6,739 bases of DNA. It comes from CAVORD01 sp963698535 (GTDB lineage Bacteria > Bacteroidota > Bacteroidia > Bacteroidales > VadinHA17). The stretch's first letter is position 1, and each line of letters begins with the position of its first letter. Below the pieces are notes generated by a model that ran no database searches, was not told the origin of the DNA, and saw only the letters and a program-made list of their open reading frames with translations. Position numbers and translations under genes: made by a program. Location: assembly GCA_963698535.1 (NCBI GenBank), contig CAVORD010000005.1, positions 1 to 6,739 of the forward strand, in the 5' to 3' direction. Positions 1 through 3,806 of the stretch are shown piece by piece.

Positions 1-1
1 G

Positions 2-508
2 GCCGGTGCCGGGGTCCAGTTCATTGCTCCTGATGTGGTAGCAGATATGATCGTCAAGAAGGATCCGTCACTGCGTCTCATAGATGTCAGAACCCCCGAA
101 GAGTTTGATGCATTTTCACTCCCGGGAGCGATTAATATTCCCTTAAGTACTATACTGTCAGAGGAATATACTGACTACCTTAACCAGGAAGCATATGTGA
201 ATGTTCTCTATTCCAACGGATCGGTATATGCTAATGAAGCATGGCTGATAACAAGATCACTGGGCTACGAGAACAATCTGGTTCTGGAGGGAGGACTCAA
301 CTATTGGTTCGGGAATATTCTGGGAGCTGTTGAGCCACCCCAGACAAGTCCAAACGAGGAGTTTGCGAAATACGACTTCAGGAAAAGTGCTGCTTCTGCC
401 CTGGGCGGTGGTTCTGTCATCTCCACAGATGGCGGATCATCAATGGCAACAGCCAATAAGCCACCTATACCATCGAAGGCCAAGAAAAAAGCTGCAGGAG
501 GCTGCTGA
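2..508 (+). CDS. Rhodanese-like domain protein, C-terminal part (5' end outside window)
   Basis: The frame is open from base 2, so the true start lies upstream; the GTG at 35 and ATG at 47 fall inside the domain and are not credible starts. The visible 168 residues hold a rhodanese fold: LRLIDVRTPEEF (the CDC25/rhodanese 'DVR..EEF' strand-helix), LPGAINIPL, then VLYSNGSVYANEAW at the active-site loop, and GYENNLVLEGGLNYW at the end of the fold. Active sulfurtransferases carry Cys in the loop (YC..G..R); here the aligned residue is Ser and the loop Arg is also absent, so thiosulfate/persulfide transfer by the normal route is unlikely. A roughly 60-residue low-complexity tail, rich in Gly, Ser, Pro and Lys, ends in KKKAAGGC, placing the only visible cysteine at the extreme C-terminus. 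I recall similar Ser-loop, GGC-ending proteins in Bacteroidota but cannot verify this. Stop TGA at 506-508. The fold is clear; the function is not. Confidence 0.88.
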   Translation, partial: AGAGVQFIAPDVVADMIVKKDPSLRLIDVRTPEEFDAFSLPGAINIPLSTILSEEYTDYLNQEAYVNVLYSNGSVYANEAWLITRSLGYENNLVLEGGLNYWFGNILGAVEPPQTSPNEEFAKYDFRKSAASALGGGSVISTDGGSSMATANKPPIPSKAKKKAAGGC

Positions 509-510
509 TT

Positions 511-541
511 TTTGCGAAGCACGAAAATTGATCTATATTTG
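511..541 (+). promoter_or_regulatory. Bacteroidota-type promoter for the tRNA locus
   Basis: TTTG at 511-514, a spacer of exactly 19 nt, then TATATTTG at 534-541. This matches the Bacteroidota housekeeping sigma consensus (TTTG or TTG near -33, TAnnTTTG near -7) with no mismatch. Transcription would start near 548, leaving a leader of about 37 nt before the tRNA relic and 68 nt before tRNA-Arg. The -33 box begins 2 nt after the upstream stop codon. Confidence 0.75.
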
Positions 542-584
542 CCGCTGAAATTGAGCTGCTCACAGAGGTGCATTAACAACATCC

Positions 585-615
585 GGTGACGTAGCTCAAT
601 GGATGCAGATGTTTT
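585..615 (+). pseudogene. Truncated 5' half of a tRNA gene (relic)
   Basis: The segment reads like a tRNA from base 1 into the anticodon loop: a 7-nt acceptor strand GGTGACG (585-591), the invariant-position TA (592-593), D-stem GCTC (594-597), D-loop AATGGAT (598-604), then GCAGATGTTTT (605-615), which resembles the end of a D-stem, an anticodon-stem strand and the start of a U-rich anticodon loop. About three bases of the D-arm seem to be missing. There is no anticodon, T-arm or 3' acceptor strand: at 616 the intact tRNA-Arg begins with no gap. The 15 nt at 590-604 match 621-635 at 14 positions, offset by 31 nt. It could be the leftover of a second tRNA gene or a partial tandem duplication. 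It is very unlikely to form a functional tRNA. Confidence 0.6.
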
Positions 616-687
616 GGCCTCGTAGTTCAATGGATAGAATGGAAGTTTCCTAAACTTTAGATTCAGGTTCGATTCCTGGCGAGGCTA
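616..687 (+). tRNA. tRNA-Arg (anticodon CCU)
   Basis: A full cloverleaf folds by hand. The acceptor is GGCCTCG (616-622) with CGAGGCT (680-686), closed by a G-U pair at 1-72, with discriminator A at 687. The D-stem is GTTC/GAAT (625-628 with 637-640) and the loop contains GG. The anticodon stem is GAAGT... read here as 642-646 with 654-658, with loop TTCCTAA (647-653) and anticodon CCT at 649-651. The variable loop is AGAT. The T-stem is 663-667 with 675-679 and the loop is TTCGATT. It decodes AGG as arginine. CCA is not encoded (CAA follows), so it must be added enzymatically. The G1-U72 wobble and G-U pairs in the D, anticodon and T stems are slightly relaxed but compatible with function. 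It is preceded by a strong promoter and the relic, and followed by a terminator. Confidence 0.95.
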
Positions 688-688
688 C

Positions 689-717
689 AAAAAAGAGCGA
701 TAATATCGCTCTTTTTT
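689..717 (+). terminator. Intrinsic terminator after tRNA-Arg
   Basis: GAGCGATA (695-702) pairs perfectly with TATCGCTC (704-711), and the flanking six A's (689-694) face six T's (712-717), giving a near-continuous 14-bp hairpin followed by a U-tract. The symmetric A and T flanks mean it could stop transcription from both sides, protecting the tRNA from leftward read-through. It begins 2 nt after the tRNA discriminator base. Confidence 0.92.
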
Positions 718-804
718 GTTACAGGTCGGAGATCCTGACCGACTGTAAGGAGTCAAAGATCCTGACCGAAAGAATTGAGCGTCAGGGCGTCAGGGTTACA
801 GGTC

Positions 805-847
805 GCAAGCCCGCCCGTCCGTAGCCTGAAAGGCGAAGGCGGGTTGC
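805..847. repeat. GC-rich imperfect inverted repeat with inner hairpin
   Basis: GCAAGCCCGCC (805-815) is complementary to GGCGGGTTGC (838-847) apart from one bulged base. Between them GCCT (824-827) pairs with AGGC (831-834) around GAA. As RNA on either strand this gives a two-tier stem-loop. It has no U-tract, so it is not a standard terminator. Confidence 0.5.
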
Positions 848-920
848 AGGTTTTACTGGTAGAAAGTAAGGGCTTTGGGCGATTTATTTAAAACTGAAGG
901 TGGGCATTAATAAATCCCCT

Positions 921-954
921 CCTCCGGAGAGCCTGTACCGCCAAAGGCGGGAGG
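921..954. repeat. Nested inverted repeat around CCGCC-AAA-GGCGG
   Basis: The outer arms CCTCC (921-925) and GGAGG (950-954) enclose CCGCC (938-942), a 3-nt loop AAA, and GGCGG (946-950); the arms share base 950, so the two pairings are partly alternative. The self-complementary octamer CTCCGGAG sits at 922-929. The GGCGGG end resembles that of the 805-847 element, suggesting related elements. Confidence 0.4.
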
Positions 955-973
955 TTAGTGGTGGGTATTAGAT

Positions 974-1001
974 GTTGCAGGTTGCAAGTCGCAGGTTGCA
1001 G
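974..1001. repeat. Four tandem heptamers (GTTGCAG type)
   Basis: Four consecutive 7-nt units: GTTGCAG (974-980), GTTGCAA (981-987), GTCGCAG (988-994), GTTGCAG (995-1001). The units differ by at most one base from the first. Isolated copies occur at 802-808 (GTCGCAA) and 843-849 (GTTGCAG), flanking the GC-rich inverted repeat. The array ends about 36 nt beyond the 3' end of the lipoprotein gene and does not code. Confidence 0.75.
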
Positions 1002-1037
1002 GGTTCTCTGTTAGAAGGGGAGGGTTTTCCCTCACAC

Positions 1038-1583
1038 TCACTTTTTTCCCGACATGTCTATTACAGTTGGCTCTCCCTTGAAATGAGCCGTAAGTGTTTT
1101 GCCTCCTGTTGTGGTGACAGTGATATCAAACAGGTATCCTTCGGTAGAATCGGCTATCACTATACTCCCACTTGTAAAATATGTTACCGTACCGGTCTTA
1201 TCGTCGGTATTAAGATCTTTTACCATCTGGATGTTCTCGAATGTAAAAGCCTCACCGCTGCCACCTATATCAAAGTCATAGGTCCCTGCCGACAAACCCT
1301 GGCTGCCTTCTGTGTATATCTCCATAAATAACATACTGCCCTTGCCCGACAATCCGCTGTAGGGAATAAAAGTAAGTCCCCTGGTATACAGGAACAGATC
1401 AAAATTATACCCGGTGCCTGTAACCTGACCATAATACTCCAGTAGTCCGTTTTCGAGGGCGTAGGTTTTACCGTCAAATTTCATGAAATTTTCAAGCGGA
1501 AGATCTTTATCCTTTTTACATGATACTGTAGATAGTATAAGATAAAAAGCAAGAAATAAAGTGTATATATTGTATGACTTCAT
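1038..1583 (-). CDS. Putative outer-membrane/surface lipoprotein of unknown function
   Basis: 181 residues. MKSYN is followed by a hydrophobic stretch (residues 6-18) and a lipobox-like LSTVSC, giving Cys22 as the lipidated residue after signal peptidase II cleavage. The mature N-terminus is C-KKDKDLP; charged Lys/Asp residues just after the cysteine resemble the lipoprotein export signal that sends Bacteroidota lipoproteins to the cell surface (family knowledge; not a perfect match). The rest is polar and beta-rich with alternating strands, for example YNFDLFLYT (59-67), LSAGTYDFDIG (97-107) and a Thr-rich C-terminal strand pair (about 151-168). No catalytic motif is visible and I do not recognise a named family; beta-sandwich or lipocalin-like lipoproteins look similar. 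It lies 71 nt after the hybrid kinase gene on the same strand, with no Bacteroidota promoter found in the gap, so it may be co-transcribed. No clear terminator follows. The ATG is chosen because the signal peptide starts there. Confidence 0.85.
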   Translation of the reverse strand: MKSYNIYTLFLAFYLILSTVSCKKDKDLPLENFMKFDGKTYALENGLLEYYGQVTGTGYNFDLFLYTRGLTFIPYSGLSGKGSMLFMEIYTEGSQGLSAGTYDFDIGGSGEAFTFENIQMVKDLNTDDKTGTVTYFTSGSIVIADSTEGYLFDITVTTTGGKTLTAHFKGEPTVIDMSGKK

Positions 1584-1654
1584 GTTAAGAGTAAAATAAA
1601 CAATGAAAAAGGTTTGATAATAGTATTATAAAGAAACATCAGGCTTATATCTTC

Positions 1655-3748
1655 TTATTTCTCAGTTCTTTTCTTCAGATTGGAATGAATCTTAGCAAGA
1701 AGATTATTTTTACTGAAGGGCTTGGAAATGTAGTCATCACAACCGGCATTAATTGCTTTGCTCTTGCCAATATACGGAGCAAATGCAGTTTGCGCAATGA
1801 TGATGACGTTTTTATTGAATTCTCTGATTCCCCGGGCCGCGGCAAGCCCATCCATTACAGGTAGTTTAATATCAAGAAAAATAAGGTCCAGATCGGCGTT
1901 ATCTCTGGTTATATCAACTGCCTGGTCGCCGCTGATAGCAAAGAGTAGCTTTTTAGCGATTGGACGACAAATAACCGTTAGATACTCCATTGAAACTTTG
2001 TCATCTTCAGCGATAAGGATGTTAAGACCAGACATGGTTAAATATGATTCGGCAGAAGAATGCTGCTGTCCGGGCTGGTTATCATTCATAGTGCCTATAA
2101 TATAGGGTATATTGAAACTGAACACCGATCCTTTTTTCTCAGAATCCTCATTAACCGGACTGGTTATCCAGATCTCACCTCCAAGCATTTCGGCAAATGA
2201 CCTTGATATGGCAAGACCCAGACCCGAACCCTCATATTCCTTGCTAATAATATCATTCCCTTGCCGAAACCTCTCAAATATTATGGCTTTTTGTTCTTCC
2301 GGAACACCTACTCCTGTATCCTGAACAAAAAACTCAACCATTCCGCTTCTAACTGTATATCCAAACACCACTGATCCGGAAGGAGTAAATTTCAAGGCAT
2401 TTCTGATAAGATTGATGAGGATGGCAATAACTTTTGCCTCGTCAGACTGAATTATAGCTTCAGTATCGGGAAGGCCCTTTGAAAATGATAATATCAGTCT
2501 TTTCTGCTTTGCCTGAGGTAGGAAAAAAGAGTAGAGAAAGTCAATTTTTTCATTGAGGTTAAACTGCGATAAATAAACATTCATTAATCCGGCTTCTATT
2601 TTGGATATATCGATTAGGTCGTTGATTAAAGCAAGCATCCTTTCACCGCTGCTCTCAATGATTCCGATATACTCCTGCTGGTTTTCCCCGGTAAGGTCGG
2701 GGTTTTTAAGAAGGTCAGCAAACCCAAGTATCCCATTCATAGGAGTCCGTATTTCATGACTCATATTTGCAAGGAAGGAGCTTTTTAGGCGGTCGCTCTC
2801 TTCGGCTTTCTCTTTGGCTGTTTTCAGTTCCTGTAAGGTTCTGTTACCTTCAGTTACATCCGACATAATATGGACGGCCCCTGATATATCGCCAAAATCG
2901 TTAAAAACAGGATCAACAATAATTTGATAGCTTTTATCTCCAATATTCACCTCCAGTGATTCCCTGTGCTTGGTAATCATCATCCTGTGGAATGGGCAGT
3001 TTGTAATACTACTTTGCAGTCCGTGCATTACGTCATGGCATTTCATTCCCAACACCTCTTCGGGTCTTTTCCCGATAATTAAATAAGTGGCAATGTTCGC
3101 TTGTAAAATGTTCTGGTTGCAATCCAGAATAAACAAGGAGTCATTTATGGCATTAAAAGTATTGTTCCAGACAGAAGCCGACTGCTTCAGTTTTTCCTCT
3201 GCAATACGATTCCTGGTTACATTAAGTGCTGTCACGTAGATCTTATCACCATTATTGTCGCCATAGCCGGAAACATGAATATATGTTAGGTCAGATCCAT
3301 TTGTATTTAACTCCAGATCGACAGTGTCGGTAATTTTTGTTAACCGTTGCCTTTCCAAAAATGAACTAAGAGATCTTTTTGAATCATCCGAAAGGAAAAC
3401 AGAAAATTGTTTGTTGAGTAGATCGACCCGATTTCTACCAAGCAGCTTGGCAATATAGAGGTTGAGATTAAGGATTATTCCCTCATTCGACAGGGTCAGG
3501 TAACCAAAGGGGGCAAAATCGTAAAGGTTTTTATACTTGGCCGACAACTTACCATACAGCATGTTGGTGTTGGAGAGCTCTTCGTTCTGCATCTCCAGTT
3601 CAATTTGATGAACTTCCAGCTCGTGGATTAGCTTAAGCGTGTCAATCTCGGAAAGATTACGGGGGTCTTCTTTCTGGGCTTTTGCCAGCTTTTTCTCCGC
3701 AGAGATGCGCAATACATCAGTTTTTTTTGGCGGCACCTTTTTTCCCAT
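1655..3748 (-). CDS. PAS-domain hybrid sensor histidine kinase with C-terminal receiver
   Basis: 697 residues, with no transmembrane segment seen, so probably cytoplasmic. Order of parts: Lys-rich N-terminus; a coiled coil with the recurrent HELEVHQIELEMQNEEL motif (about 42-58); PAS 1 (about 70-180); PAS 2 (about 190-300), containing Cys237, HG at 242-243 and CPFHR from Cys251; a short coiled coil; the HisKA dimerisation helix with SHEIRTP and phospho-acceptor His331; the HATPase domain with N-box Asn450, G1 DTGVG (477-481), FERF (491-494) and G2 GSGLGL (507-512). The receiver (about 575-692) has EDD at 581-583, phospho-acceptor Asp626, Thr654 and Lys676. All catalytic residues are present, so autophosphorylation at His331 and transfer to Asp626 are expected. 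There is no DNA-binding output or Hpt domain; the next relay partner is unknown. It starts 58 nt after the CheB-CheR gene, in a different frame, with no clear Shine-Dalgarno or internal promoter. The start is supported by MGKK preceding the coil and by no better ATG downstream. Confidence 0.95.
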   Translation of the reverse strand: MGKKVPPKKTDVLRISAEKKLAKAQKEDPRNLSEIDTLKLIHELEVHQIELEMQNEELSNTNMLYGKLSAKYKNLYDFAPFGYLTLSNEGIILNLNLYIAKLLGRNRVDLLNKQFSVFLSDDSKRSLSSFLERQRLTKITDTVDLELNTNGSDLTYIHVSGYGDNNGDKIYVTALNVTRNRIAEEKLKQSASVWNNTFNAINDSLFILDCNQNILQANIATYLIIGKRPEEVLGMKCHDVMHGLQSSITNCPFHRMMITKHRESLEVNIGDKSYQIIVDPVFNDFGDISGAVHIMSDVTEGNRTLQELKTAKEKAEESDRLKSSFLANMSHEIRTPMNGILGFADLLKNPDLTGENQQEYIGIIESSGERMLALINDLIDISKIEAGLMNVYLSQFNLNEKIDFLYSFFLPQAKQKRLILSFSKGLPDTEAIIQSDEAKVIAILINLIRNALKFTPSGSVVFGYTVRSGMVEFFVQDTGVGVPEEQKAIIFERFRQGNDIISKEYEGSGLGLAISRSFAEMLGGEIWITSPVNEDSEKKGSVFSFNIPYIIGTMNDNQPGQQHSSAESYLTMSGLNILIAEDDKVSMEYLTVICRPIAKKLLFAISGDQAVDITRDNADLDLIFLDIKLPVMDGLAAARGIREFNKNVIIIAQTAFAPYIGKSKAINAGCDDYISKPFSKNNLLAKIHSNLKKRTEK

Positions 3749-3806
3749 ATCAACAGTAGAAAAATTGAGAATTATCCTGTGGAGGTGAGTTTATTTCGCA
3801 CACATT

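Larger units (their letters stand above)
718..1037. repeat. Gene-free, repeat-rich intergenic region
   Basis: I see no credible gene here. It contains several short repeats. GTTACAGGTCG occurs at 718-728 and 795-805. GATCCTGACCGA occurs at 731-742 and 758-769. A GC-rich imperfect inverted repeat spans 805-847 (GCAAGCCCGCC against GGCGGGTTGC), with an inner hairpin GCCT-GAA-AGGC at 824-834. CTCCGGAG is at 922-929, and CCGCC-AAA-GGCGG is at 938-950 nested within CCTCC/GGAGG (921-925, 950-954). Heptamer repeats lie at 974-1001. Such decayed direct and inverted repeats are typical of Bacteroidota intergenic spacers (general knowledge). No attached transposase is visible. Confidence 0.6.

Noticed and set aside
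35..37. GTG at 35 as the start of the rhodanese gene
   Set aside because: The frame is open to the window edge and the residues before it continue in-domain; it is an internal valine codon.
301..630. Leftward 109-codon frame across the rhodanese end and tRNA relic
   Set aside because: It is antisense to the rhodanese domain and runs into the tRNA gene; the product has no recognisable motif.
1020..1033. GAGGG-TTTT-CCCTC hairpin just past the lipoprotein stop, as a terminator
   Set aside because: The stem is only 5 bp and no U-tract follows on the minus strand; I do not count it as a terminator.
718..1037. CRISPR array
   Set aside because: The repeats are 7-12 nt with irregular spacing; no 23-45 nt repeats with uniform spacers and no cas genes are present.
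972..1331. Rightward 119-codon frame over the lipoprotein gene
   Set aside because: It is antisense to a gene with a clear signal peptide and beta-rich product; it begins inside the heptamer repeats, is rich in Cys, His and Tyr, and has no promoter or ribosome site.
1617..1629. ATAATA-G-TATTAT palindrome between kinase and lipoprotein genes
   Set aside because: It is purely AT within an AT-rich spacer, short, and has no associated promoter elements; chance is sufficient.
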